A DNA stretch of 64,000 nt from the NCBI GenBank assembly GCA_964441025.1, contig CAYTXG010000001.1, positions 62,001 to 126,000 of the forward strand. The letters run 5' to 3'. The translations under genes were made by a program, and so were the position numbers. The notes under the pieces are model-generated. The model was not told where the DNA came from and did not search any database. It saw only the letters and a list, made by a program, of their open reading frames with translations. Positions 36,259-44,506 of this stretch are shown in pieces. The stretch's first letter is position 1. Each line of letters opens with the position of its first letter. Source of the stretch: JAAZIN01 sp964441025 (GTDB lineage Bacteria > Bacillota > Dethiobacteria > DTU022).

Positions 36259-37578
36259 TTGAGTTCCAGGGAAACAGTTAAAATCGGCATGCTCGGGATG
36301 GGTACGGTGGGGGGCGGCGTGGCTGCGATTCTTGAGCGCAACGGCGCCCTGCTGGCCGGCAGGACGGAAATCCGGCCGGTGCTGCAGCGGGTGCTGGTGC
36401 GGGATCCTTCCCGCTCCAGGGCTGTTGCCCTGCCTTCACACATATACGCCACTGATCCTGATGTGGTGATCAAGGACCCCGCAATTGATGTCATCGTGGA
36501 GCTTATGGGTGGGATAGAGCCTGCGCGAACGCTCATCAGCGCTGCGCTCAGGGAAAAGAAGGATGTTGTTACGGCCAACAAAGATCTGATGGCCCGGCAC
36601 GGCCGGGAGCTGCTTCAGCTGGCGCACAGCTGCGGGCGGAATATTTACTATGAGGCCAGCGTGGGCGGGGGCATCCCCCTGATCCGCCCCCTGAAGTACT
36701 GCCTGGTGGCCAACAGGATCAGGCGCATGATGGGAATCATCAACGGCACCACCAATTATATTCTCACCCGGATGTCCCTTGATGATATAGATTTTCAGGA
36801 GGCTCTGGCCAGGGCGCAGGAGCTGGGCTTTGCCGAAGCCGATCCCACAAGTGATCTCGAGGGAAGGGATGCCGCCTACAAGTTGACTATCCTGGCGGAG
36901 ATCGCCTTCGGCTGCCCCGTAAACCCCGACGACATCTCCGTGCAGGGGATCGGCTCTGTTACCGCGGCGGATATCCACTACGCACGCGAGCTTGGTTACA
37001 CGATCAAACTCCTCGCCGTCGGGGAGGAGGGCCCGGGAGGCCTGGCCCTGCGGGTTCACCCGGCGCTGGTTCCGCTGACGCATCCGCTGGCTTCGGTCCA
37101 CGATGAGTTCAACGCCATTTTTATCGAGGGCGATCTCATAGGCGAGGCCATGTTTTACGGGCGCGGCGCCGGCGCTCTCCCCACGGCCAGCGCCGTGGTG
37201 GCTGATGTTATTGATGCGGCGCGCTCTCTTCACGCCGGGCCGGATATGGGGCCGCCCTTAACCGGCGCCCGCAAGATGAAGCTGCTGCCCCCGTCGGTCC
37301 TTAGCTCGCGCTTCTATGTGCGCCTGCTGGCCCTGGACCTGCCTGGCGTTTTCGGCGCCCTGGCCACCGCCTTTGGCGAGGAAGCGGTCAGCCTGGATAT
37401 GATTATCCAGAAACGGAGGACCAACGGCACCGCGGAAATAGTCCTGGTGACCCACGATGTCAGCGAGGAGCGTTTTTACCGCTCCCTGGAGAAAGCGCTG
37501 CAGCTGCCGGCGATCCAGTCCGGCCCGGGTGTCTTCCGCGTGATGCCCCGGCCTGGGGATGAACCCCCGGCTTCCTAG
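36259..37578 (+). CDS. hom: Homoserine dehydrogenase
   Basis: A 439-aa enzyme that reduces aspartate semialdehyde to homoserine in threonine/methionine synthesis. It has an NAD(P)-binding IGMLGMGTVGGGV (about residues 8-20), VTANKDLMARHG near 107, the substrate region YEASVGGGIPLI and GIINGTTNYIL, and EADPTSDLEGRDAAYKL. A C-terminal ACT domain (LLALDLPGVFGALATAFG) predicts feedback control by threonine. The start is TTG 36259, since no ATG or GTG in frame fits the domain start. thrB follows after a 219-bp gap that contains palindromic repeats. Confidence 0.95.
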   Translation: MSSRETVKIGMLGMGTVGGGVAAILERNGALLAGRTEIRPVLQRVLVRDPSRSRAVALPSHIYATDPDVVIKDPAIDVIVELMGGIEPARTLISAALREKKDVVTANKDLMARHGRELLQLAHSCGRNIYYEASVGGGIPLIRPLKYCLVANRIRRMMGIINGTTNYILTRMSLDDIDFQEALARAQELGFAEADPTSDLEGRDAAYKLTILAEIAFGCPVNPDDISVQGIGSVTAADIHYARELGYTIKLLAVGEEGPGGLALRVHPALVPLTHPLASVHDEFNAIFIEGDLIGEAMFYGRGAGALPTASAVVADVIDAARSLHAGPDMGPPLTGARKMKLLPPSVLSSRFYVRLLALDLPGVFGALATAFGEEAVSLDMIIQKRRTNGTAEIVLVTHDVSEERFYRSLEKALQLPAIQSGPGVFRVMPRPGDEPPAS

Positions 37579-37610
37579 GGATCCGGCGCCGCTTGCAACA
37601 CCGCAAGTTG

Positions 37611-37772
37611 TAGGGGCGACCTGTGGTCGCCCGCGGGGATGGCCGGTTAATATGGGGGCAGCATGAACATTGTTATGCTTTGCGGGCGAGCGCAGCTCGC
37701 CCCTACTTGCATTTCCTGGATTAGTATCTAGAAACGCCGCAATTCGTAGGGGCGAGCTGCGCTCGCCCGCGC
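37611..37772. repeat. Three copies of a GGGCGAGC/GCTCGCCC palindromic repeat
   Basis: Copies lie at 37611-37635 (TAGGGGCGACC...), 37682-37706 (inverted) and 37746-37772. Each folds into a hairpin, e.g. GGGCGAGC-gca-GCTCGCCC at 37684-37702, and is flanked by GTAGG on one side. They fill the hom-thrB gap and have no coding potential. Such intergenic palindromes behave as dispersed REP-type elements in many genomes. Confidence 0.7.
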
Positions 37773-37797
37773 GGTTGCATCAAAGGATGGATGGAAA

Positions 37798-38736
37798 ATG
37801 AAGGTCAGAGTCAGAGTGCCCGCCACGAGCGCCAATCTGGGCCCGGCTTATGATGCCGCCGGCCTGGCGCTGCAGATATACAATGAGCTGACCCTTTCGG
37901 TTGCCGCGGGGCCCCTCCCCGAGGTGCAGGTCAGCGGGGAGGGCGCCGCGGAGCTGCCCCGCGACGGGAGCCACCTCTCCATCCAGGCCGCCGACCATAT
38001 CTTCAGGGCGGCGGGCCTTAATCCCCCCTGCTGGTCGCTGCGGCAGCTTAACCGTATCCCCATCGCCGCCGGGCTCGGTTCCAGCGCCGCCGCCATAATC
38101 GGCGGAGCGGTGGCGGCAAACGCCTTTTTGCCTCAGCCTCTCCCGGGAGAGCAAATCCTGGAGCTGGCGGTGCGGCTGGAAGGGCATCCGGATAATGTCG
38201 CGCCTGCGCTCTATGGCGGGCTGGTGATCAGCTGCCGTGACGGGAGGGCTTTGCACACATATCATGCGTTACCCGCTGCGGGGCTGCGGCTGCTGCTGGC
38301 GGTGCCCGAAATCACCCTGGCCACCTCCGAAGCCCGCCGTGTTTTGCCGGAGCAGGTGCCGCACAGCGATGCCGTTTTCAATGCCGGGCGCGCCGCCGCT
38401 CTCATCGCCGCCCTCATTGCCGGCGATGAAGAGGTGTTGGACTGGGCCATGCAAGACCGGCTGCACCAGCCTTACCGCTATCCGCTTATTCCAGGATCAG
38501 AGGCGGCTCTGGCGGCGGTCCGCCGCGCCGGGGCGGGCGGAGCCGCCATCAGCGGCGCCGGGCCTTCAATTATTGCTCTCTGGTTTGAACAGGAAGAGGG
38601 CGGCCCCCGGGAAAGCGCGATCTCCACCGCCCTTGAAACTGCTTTTGCCGGCGCCGGCATCGGCTGCCGCCTTATCCCCACCGCTCCCGACTGCCGCGGC
38701 GCCTCAACAGTCCCTAGTTCGGCCGGCCGGGCCTGA
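37798..38736 (+). CDS. thrB: Homoserine kinase
   Basis: A 312-aa GHMP-family kinase that phosphorylates homoserine for threonine synthesis. The N-terminus VRVPATSANLGPAYDAAGLAL carries the substrate-binding block. The ATP loop PIAAGLGSSAAA is at about residues 88-98, LEGHPDNVAPALYGG follows near 138, and the C-terminal AAISGAGPSIIAL is motif 3. Start ATG 37798. It lies downstream of hom in the same direction. Confidence 0.94.
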   Translation: MKVRVRVPATSANLGPAYDAAGLALQIYNELTLSVAAGPLPEVQVSGEGAAELPRDGSHLSIQAADHIFRAAGLNPPCWSLRQLNRIPIAAGLGSSAAAIIGGAVAANAFLPQPLPGEQILELAVRLEGHPDNVAPALYGGLVISCRDGRALHTYHALPAAGLRLLLAVPEITLATSEARRVLPEQVPHSDAVFNAGRAAALIAALIAGDEEVLDWAMQDRLHQPYRYPLIPGSEAALAAVRRAGAGGAAISGAGPSIIALWFEQEEGGPRESAISTALETAFAGAGIGCRLIPTAPDCRGASTVPSSAGRA

Positions 38737-38797
38737 AACTCGCAAATTTTGGCAAAGGGGCCGGTGCAGGAATAAGGCAGCCCCTGTGGAAAAGAAT

Positions 38798-38820
38798 AAT
38801 CAATACCCTCAGTATTGATT
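38798..38820. promoter_or_regulatory. 9-bp perfect inverted repeat upstream of alr
   Basis: AATCAATAC-cctca-GTATTGATT is a perfect dyad 44 bp before the alanine racemase start. It is AT-rich without a T-run, so an operator is more likely than a terminator. The regulator is unknown. Confidence 0.5.
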
Positions 38821-38863
38821 GCAGGTATGGCTTTACCTGTAAAACCGTGATGGGAGTGTTGAT

Positions 38864-40030
38864 GTGAGCCGTTGTTCCAACCTGCGGCCGACCCGGGCCG
38901 AGATCGATCTCGACAGTATCGGGCACAATGTGAGCGAATTCCGGCGGCTGCTGGGTCCCGATGTGCAGATCATGGCGGTGGTCAAGGCCGACGGCTACGG
39001 TCATGGCGCCGTGGAGACGGCCCGGAAGGCTCTTCAGGCGGGAGCTTCCCGTCTGGGGGTGGCCCTGCTTGAAGAAGGGCTTGAGCTCCGCCGGGCTGGC
39101 ATCGAGGTTCCCATGTTGCTGCTGGGCCATACAGATCCCGCTGCAGTGCCGTTGCTGTTGAAATACAGGCTTACACCCACCCTCTTCGGGCTGGAAAGGG
39201 CCCGGCTTTTCAGCAGCTGTTGTGCGGCGGAGGGAGGAACCCTGCCCGTTCATCTGAAAGTTGATACCGGGATGGGGCGAATCGGGGTCCGCCCCGGGGG
39301 GGCGGCCGCTTTCATTGATCACGTTTCCCGCCTGCCCGGCCTGAAGCTGGAGGGGATATTCACCCATCTGTCTTCTGCCGATGAAGACAGTGATGAGGCG
39401 AGGGCATATACCGCAGGACAGCTGCAGTTGTTTGATGATATCGCCGCCGCTGCCCGGCAAAGGGGGATCGCCCTTCCCCTTTGCCATGCCGCCAACAGCG
39501 CTGCCGCTGTGCTCTATCCGCAATCCCGCTGCAACATGATCCGGCTGGGGATCTCCCTTTACGGTTGTTACCCCGCTTCGTGGATGAAAAATGTCGCGCC
39601 GGTGAAGCTTCGCCCGGCCATGTCCCTGAAAAGTGAAATTGTCTTTTTAAAAGAGGTTCCTGCGCAGACTCATATCAGCTACGGGCGTTCGTACTGCACA
39701 ACAGCAAATTCTATTATCGCCACGCTGCCCATCGGCTATGCCGACGGCTACAGCCGGCGCCTCTCCAACAGCGGCGAAGTGCTGGTGCATGGCCGGCGGG
39801 TCCCCATTGCCGGGCGCATCTGCATGGATCAGATGATGATCGATGTGAGCTGTATCGAGGGTGCAGCCGAGGGGGATGAAGTTGTTCTCTACGGGAAGCA
39901 GGATTCAGAGAACATCACCGTTGAAGAGGTTGCACAGTTTTTGGGGACAATAAATTATGAGGTGCTGTGCAATGTGGGGAAAAGAGTGCCCCGCTGCTAC
40001 CTGGAGCGGGAGGGGGCGGCGGAAGGGTGA
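38864..40030 (+). CDS. alr: Alanine racemase
   Basis: A 388-aa PLP enzyme making D-alanine for peptidoglycan. The cofactor Lys is in AVVKADGYGHG (Lys41). LKVDTGMGRIGV near residue 131, ANSAAAVLYPQ and the C-terminal RICMDQMMIDVS with its Tyr-containing SYGRSY are family blocks. The start is GTG 38864 with GGGAG upstream. The neighbouring mazEF pair downstream is the usual Firmicute arrangement. Confidence 0.95.
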   Translation: MSRCSNLRPTRAEIDLDSIGHNVSEFRRLLGPDVQIMAVVKADGYGHGAVETARKALQAGASRLGVALLEEGLELRRAGIEVPMLLLGHTDPAAVPLLLKYRLTPTLFGLERARLFSSCCAAEGGTLPVHLKVDTGMGRIGVRPGGAAAFIDHVSRLPGLKLEGIFTHLSSADEDSDEARAYTAGQLQLFDDIAAAARQRGIALPLCHAANSAAAVLYPQSRCNMIRLGISLYGCYPASWMKNVAPVKLRPAMSLKSEIVFLKEVPAQTHISYGRSYCTTANSIIATLPIGYADGYSRRLSNSGEVLVHGRRVPIAGRICMDQMMIDVSCIEGAAEGDEVVLYGKQDSENITVEEVAQFLGTINYEVLCNVGKRVPRCYLEREGAAEG

Positions 40031-40166
40031 TGTAATATTTGATGTTGCACAGATCGGCTTCTTTTCCCGGGGCAGGCTGCATAACTATTAAACGGAACCG
40101 TACAATAGCTCATATGGCGGCAGCGCAGCCCCGTTGTGATCACTATCGAAGGGGGTAGCTGGCATC

Positions 40167-40439
40167 ATGGCGGAGACGAAAAGGATCATGATCAGCTTGC
40201 CACAGAATCTCTTGACGGAAGTGGACGGGATCGTGGCGCTGGAAAAAAGAACGCGCAGCGAGTTTATTCGCGAGGCGATGAGGCTCTATCTGCGGGAGCG
40301 GAAAAAAAGACAGATTCGCGAGCGGATGCAGAGGGGTTATCTTGAAATGGCCGGGATCAACCTGGCTCTTTCCAATGAGGCGGTATATGCTGAGAGCGAG
40401 GCCGGCAGGATCCTGGAGGAACTGGTCAGTGGAGAGTGA
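40167..40439 (+). CDS. mazE: MazE/EndoAI-type antitoxin (ribbon-helix-helix)
   Basis: A 90-aa protein: KRIMISLPQNLLTEVDGIVALEKRTRSEFIREAMRLYLRE is a ribbon-helix-helix DNA-binding domain as in Bacillus EndoAI. The C-terminal part binds and blocks MazF. A GGGGG stretch precedes the ATG. Its stop overlaps the toxin start (GTGA), so the pair is translationally coupled. It follows alr as in many Firmicutes. Confidence 0.9.
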   Translation: MAETKRIMISLPQNLLTEVDGIVALEKRTRSEFIREAMRLYLRERKKRQIRERMQRGYLEMAGINLALSNEAVYAESEAGRILEELVSGE

Positions 40440-40795
40440 AACCGGTGGAGGTTAAACGAGGCTATATTTTTTTTGCGGACCTGAGTCCTGTTGTCGGTTC
40501 TGAACAGGGCGGGGTGCGCCCCGTGCTGGTGATCCAGAACAATATCGGCAACCGTTACAGCCCCACAGTTATAATTGCCGCCATCACTTCGCAGATTGAC
40601 AAGGCCAAGCTGCCTACCCACGTGGAGATAGATGCCGCCGGGTATAACCTGGATCGGGATTCGGTGGTGCTGCTGGAGCAGATCCGGACCATTGACAAAC
40701 AGCGGCTGCAGAAAAAAATTACCGAGCTCGATGACAAGATTATGCCCAGGGTTGATGAGGCGCTGCGAATCAGCCTGGGCCTCATAGAATTTTAG
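40436..40795 (+). CDS. mazF: MazF/EndoA-type mRNA interferase toxin
   Basis: A 119-aa PemK/MazF toxin: VKRGYIFFADLSPVVGSEQGGVRPVLVIQNNIGNRYSPTVIIAAITS is the signature core, with the catalytic Arg in GGVRPV and the Thr/Ser in AITS. THVEID and LLEQIRTIDK follow. It cleaves mRNA at short motifs. GTG 40436 overlaps the antitoxin stop; GTG 40445 would also fit (MEVKRG-like start, GGAG 10 nt upstream). It looks intact. Confidence 0.93.
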   Translation: MKPVEVKRGYIFFADLSPVVGSEQGGVRPVLVIQNNIGNRYSPTVIIAAITSQIDKAKLPTHVEIDAAGYNLDRDSVVLLEQIRTIDKQRLQKKITELDDKIMPRVDEALRISLGLIEF

Positions 40796-40924
40796 CTTTA
40801 ACCGGATATATCCATCAAGCTGCGGGAGCGGGCTGTATCCGCCCGCCGCTCCCATCAATTTCACAGGTGATAACTTGCAGGTGCCCGGCGCCAATTACCG
40901 GGTCACCCGGGGAGCGGGATTTTA

Positions 40925-41638
40925 TTGACTGAAATCGCGCTGCGGCGGCCGCTTGTCGGGATCACCGTCAGCCGGAATTACGAGCGGGGCCGGCTCTGGC
41001 TGCCTCTTGCTTACAGCCGCCGCACGGAGGAGGCGGGGGCGCTTCCGCTCCTGCTTCCCCCCATGGATCCGGCGGCTGCGGATCCATTGACGGGCTCACT
41101 TGACGGCCTGCTGCTCAGCGGGGGCGGTGATCTGTCTCCCCTTTATTATGGTGAGGAACCGCGCCCCGGCCTGGGTGAAGTTGATCCCCAGCGCGATGCC
41201 TGGGAGTTTGCCCTGGTGCGGGCGGCGCTATCCCGGGGCCTGCCCCTTCTGGGAATCTGCCGCGGCCTGCAGGTGCTGAATGTGACCCTGGGCGGGAGCC
41301 TGATTCAGGATCTCAAAGAGACGGAGCGCCTGCAGCACTGCCAGAAAGCCCCGCGCAGCAGCACTTCGCACAGCGTCAAAATCCTGCCCCGCACCCGCCT
41401 GGCCCGCTTTCTGGGGGCGGGCCTTGTTGCCGTCAACAGCTTTCATCATCAGGCTGCGGCCCGGATTGCTCCGGGGCTGAGGGAGGCGGCCGTTGCTCCC
41501 GACGGGGTTGTTGAAGCCCTGGAGGGCATCGATCACCGCTTTCTTGCAGCGGTGCAGTGGCATCCGGAATCCCTGCGTCACCCGGCATCGGAACTTCTTT
41601 TCAGGGCTTTTGTCGGAGCCGCCGCAAGCGGCCCCTAG
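40925..41638 (+). CDS. Class I glutamine amidotransferase (gamma-Glu-GABA hydrolase-like)
   Basis: A 237-aa peptidase C26 protein: SGGGDLSPLYYGEEP, the nucleophile Cys in PLLGICRGLQVLNVTLGGSLIQDL near residue 112, and the His-x-Glu of AVQWHPES near residue 206. The PuuD-type family hydrolyses gamma-glutamyl compounds. TTG 40925 appears to be the start. Its TAG stop (41636-41638) overlaps the TAG stop of the convergent flavoprotein gene (41635-41637) by two bases, provided that gene is read through its internal UGA. Confidence 0.88.
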   Translation: MTEIALRRPLVGITVSRNYERGRLWLPLAYSRRTEEAGALPLLLPPMDPAAADPLTGSLDGLLLSGGGDLSPLYYGEEPRPGLGEVDPQRDAWEFALVRAALSRGLPLLGICRGLQVLNVTLGGSLIQDLKETERLQHCQKAPRSSTSHSVKILPRTRLARFLGAGLVAVNSFHHQAAARIAPGLREAAVAPDGVVEALEGIDHRFLAAVQWHPESLRHPASELLFRAFVGAAASGP

Positions 41639-42780
41639 CTGTGATCCCGCAGCCACCACCGCTCCGAGAGCAGGCTTTTCAGCGGGCTCCACAGCCTGCC
41701 CGCTGGAAAGGGTAAAAAGTTGATCAACTTCCCGTAGAGGTTGCCGGCAAAGGGAAGGGCCCCCCTTCCCGTCTCGATAATTCACCCGGCAAAACCGCTG
41801 TAAGCGCCGCCCGGCTTTTCACCCTTGATCAGGGCGGCCATATTTGCGGCGGCGACAAATGATTGCAGGTGAGCCACCACTCCCATTTTGGGGAGCAGTT
41901 CGCCGGAGGGGGTCCGGATTTCAGTAACGTCACCAACAGCAAAAATAGAGTCCTCCCCCGGCAGCGCCATGGTCCGGGGATTCACCTTTAGCCAGCCTGC
42001 ATCCCCGGCCAGCCCGCTTTCCCGGATAAAGGGCGGCGGCGCCGTTTGAGCGTAGTACAGCAGAAGGTCAAAGGGGAAGCTGTTGTCTCCCAGGTGGATC
42101 GTCTTGCTGCCGGCATCGATCCGGCCGGCCCGGGCCAGGGGATGGAAGCGGATATTTCGTTTCAGAAGCAGCCCGGCGGCCGCGTCGGAAACCCTTTTGC
42201 CGAACATGCTCAGAGGGGTCTGCTCCGGGGTGTACAGGGTCATGCTCAGATCCCGCTTGCGCTCCCGCCGGTAAAACCAGTCTTCAAGCAATAAGGCGTA
42301 CTCATAGGGGCCGGCGGGACACTTTATCCTGGTGGAGGCGGCCACAATTGCAATTTCGGCGCCCTGGAAGCGGGGCAGTGCATCGCGCAGTTTCTTGACC
42401 CCGGCAAAGGTCTGCAGATCCAGGCCCGCCTCTTTCATTCCCGGGGTTTCCGCCCCGTCAGGTTCCGCCCCGGCTGCGATGAGCAGCAGATCATAGCCCA
42501 TCTCTTCCCTGCCGGTATAGATCTTTTTCTTGCTTCCGTCAATTTTCAGCACCTCTCCGGCGATCAGCTCCACTCCCCGGCGGTTCAGCAGAGAGCGGCT
42601 CCGGGAAAATTGCCCCTCATTCCTTTTACCCACTGCATAGAGCGGCAGGGCGGCTCTATTTACCAGCTTCTCTTCCTTTTCAACAAGGATGACCCGGTGT
42701 TCGGGCCCAAGTTTTTTTTTCAGCGTACGCGCTGCCGGAGCGCCGGCGCTGCCGCCGCCTATAATCACTACAGTTCCCAT
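41635..42780 (-). CDS. SQR/NDH-2-like FAD oxidoreductase, probable selenoprotein (Sec at UGA 41782-41784)
   Basis: A 381-aa flavoprotein if the in-frame UGA is decoded. VVIIGGGSAGAPAARTLKKKLG is the FAD Rossmann motif at the N-terminus, LLIAAGAEPDG lies near residue 105, and SIFAVGDVTEI near residue 288 is the second FAD motif. The first frame stops at TGA 41782-41784 directly after GGAYSGFAG. The same frame then continues for 48 codons (IIETGRGALPFAGNLYGKL ... SERWWLRDHS) to TAG 41635. That tail matches the normal C-terminus of clostridial NAD(P)/FAD oxidoreductases of this type, which carry a conserved Cys in a G-C-x-x-E-x-G context at the UGA position. A perfect hairpin follows at SECIS distance. 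selA and selB are in the window. A plain nonsense mutation remains possible. GGGGTGATCCA precedes ATG 42780. Confidence 0.78.
41752..41784 (-). promoter_or_regulatory. Candidate bacterial SECIS element
   Basis: On the minus strand UGA is followed by 11 bases and then a perfect 8-bp stem GGGAAGGG-GGG-CCCTTCCC (41770-41752). The apical GGG starts 20 bases after the UGA and has G in its first positions. Both fit the published rules for bacterial SECIS hairpins (loop about 16-37 nt from UGA, early loop G). Confidence 0.65.
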
Positions 42781-43038
42781 TGGATCACCCCTTTGCCGCA
42801 TGTATTCTATTTTCCCCACCGCGGGGGTGTGCTATAAGGGGAGGGGACAAAAAGGTCTATGCCGGAGGCGCGGTCAATAATCAATCAGTAATGAATAATT
42901 GAATTACCCGGCCCGGCATAGTATATTGATAGCGAAGAAACTGCCGGCCAACGGGTGAGTCCGGGCTTTTTGCGGCAGGCCGGTATCTATCCGGAAGGTG
43001 GGGTAAAAGGCTATTTTTTTGTGAGGGGCATTGATGGG

Positions 43039-43962
43039 ATGAAATGGTTTGACAGGGCTGTGCTTAAAATACTGGCTGGAGGCAGGAATACGGACCTGCC
43101 CCGGGAGCGGCTGCGCCTCGGTTACATCGGCGGCTGGGCCAGCATACTGGGCAATGCCCTCCTGGCTCTGCTGAAGCTGATCATCGGCATCAAAGCCGGA
43201 AGCATCTCCATGCTGGCCAACGCGGTGCACACTGCTTCCGATATCATCACTTCAGCAGTGGTGATCATCGGCTTCAAAATATCGAGCAAGGGTCCGGATC
43301 GGAAACATCCCCACGGCCATGGGCGTGTGGAATACCTGGTGGGGCTGGCTGTAGCGCTGGCCCTCATCGGCGTTGGTCTGGGCTTTATCTGGGACGCTTA
43401 CGGGCGCTTTGCCGGGGGCAGGGTGATGAAGCCGGGCCTGGCTGCGGTGATTGTGGCCCTGGGATCGATCCTGGTGAAAGAGCTCATGTACCGTTTTACC
43501 GCAAATATAGGCAAACTTATCGATTCTGAAGCGCTCAATGCGGACGCCTGGCACCACCGCAGCGATGCCCTTACCTCTGCCCTTGTCCTGGCCGCGGTGG
43601 GCGGCGCTTACTTCGGCATCAACTGGATTGATCCCCTGGGCGCTTTTATCGTAGCCGGTTTTATTATTTATACCGGGGGCGATATCGGCCGCCGGGCCCT
43701 GGATAAACTCATCGGCACCACCCCGCCGGAGGAGCTGCTGGGCCGCCTGGAAAATGAGGCGCTGCAGGTTGAGGGGGTTCTTGATGTTCATGATCTGGAG
43801 GTCCACGACTACGGCGTGTACAAATCGGTAACGCTGCATATAAAGGTTGCCGACAGCATGACCCTGCTCAGCGCGCATGAGATCACCCACCGGGTCCAGG
43901 AGAGGCTGGAAGAGAGATTCAACTGCAAGGCCATTGTGCACCCCGACCCGCTGGGCGATTGA
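43039..43962 (+). CDS. Cation diffusion facilitator (CDF) metal exporter
   Basis: A 307-aa membrane protein with about six helices. The segments SMLANAVHTASDIITSAVVIIG (helix II) and ADAWHHRSDALTSALVL (helix V) carry the paired His/Asp metal sites of CDF transporters, and PDRKHPHGHGRVEYL is the cytoplasmic His loop. The C-terminal ~80 residues (VEGVLDVHDLEVHDYGVYKSVTLHIKV) are the usual metal-sensing dimerisation domain. It would export Zn, Mn or Fe by proton exchange. ATG 43039 is the first start that fits the family; GAGGGG lies upstream. Confidence 0.92.
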   Translation: MKWFDRAVLKILAGGRNTDLPRERLRLGYIGGWASILGNALLALLKLIIGIKAGSISMLANAVHTASDIITSAVVIIGFKISSKGPDRKHPHGHGRVEYLVGLAVALALIGVGLGFIWDAYGRFAGGRVMKPGLAAVIVALGSILVKELMYRFTANIGKLIDSEALNADAWHHRSDALTSALVLAAVGGAYFGINWIDPLGAFIVAGFIIYTGGDIGRRALDKLIGTTPPEELLGRLENEALQVEGVLDVHDLEVHDYGVYKSVTLHIKVADSMTLLSAHEITHRVQERLEERFNCKAIVHPDPLGD

Positions 43963-43996
43963 TCTGTTTCTGTCATTGGCACCCTGCTTTCTCCCA

Positions 43997-44043
43997 CAGG
44001 TGACACTTTATCAAAGTAATTAACAAGGTGACATTATCACAGG
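43997..44043. repeat. Second GGTGACA...GGTGACATTATCAC pair
   Basis: CAGGTGACACTTTATCA, AATTAAC and GGTGACATTATCACAG repeat the layout of 20829-20893 with a shorter spacer. No transposase is adjacent. It may be a remnant of an insertion-sequence end or a small non-autonomous element. Confidence 0.4.
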
Positions 44044-44152
44044 CTAAACACAGCCCTGCCGCCGCGCCCTTTAAAGATAGCCGCTCTTAATGTATAATGC
44101 AGATGGATTTTCTATTGCATCCCATGCAGATAAGTGGAGGAGGCGTGCAGAC

Positions 44153-44467
44153 ATGGCTGTTGATCGGGGGATAGAACAGGAGCTGGAGCTGCTCTCCGTC
44201 CTGGCCTGTCTCTACCTGGATCCCGCAGAAAAAGAGCAGATTGCCGGGCATTTGAGCGCTGTTTTTAAAGAGCTGAGCAAAATTAAGGAAGTGGATACAG
44301 CGGGGGTGGAGCCCACCTCTCACCCGGCTGCATCAATCCTCCCTTTCCGGGAGGACAAGGTGGAGCCCTCACTGCCGCCGGAAAGGGTTTTTGAAAACAC
44401 GACCAACAGGAGCGGGCCATATTTTCGCGTTCCCAGCATCGCAGGGGATGAGCCGGGGGATGTTTGA
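44153..44467 (+). CDS. gatC: Asp/Glu-tRNA amidotransferase subunit C
   Basis: A 104-aa protein: LELLSVLACLYLDPAEKEQIAGHLSAVFKELSKIKEVDTAGVEPTSHP is the GatC core that wraps around GatA and GatB. ATG 44153 has GGAGGAGG upstream and is preferred to the frame start at 44090. It is the first gene of the gatCAB operon, which makes Gln-tRNA and Asn-tRNA from misacylated tRNAs. Confidence 0.9.
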   Translation: MAVDRGIEQELELLSVLACLYLDPAEKEQIAGHLSAVFKELSKIKEVDTAGVEPTSHPAASILPFREDKVEPSLPPERVFENTTNRSGPYFRVPSIAGDEPGDV

Positions 44468-44506
44468 TCCCGGCGGGGGCGGTCAACAGGTGAAAGGAGC
44501 GATCCG

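Noticed and set aside
40337..40894. 185-aa minus-strand frame across mazEF
   Set aside because: Antisense shadow; the mazE and mazF products are clear.
41782..42780. Treating the flavoprotein as ending at the first TGA
   Set aside because: The conserved C-terminal tail, hairpin and the overlap of the extended stop with the neighbour's stop all favour read-through; a simple end would leave a 140-bp gap of protein-like sequence.
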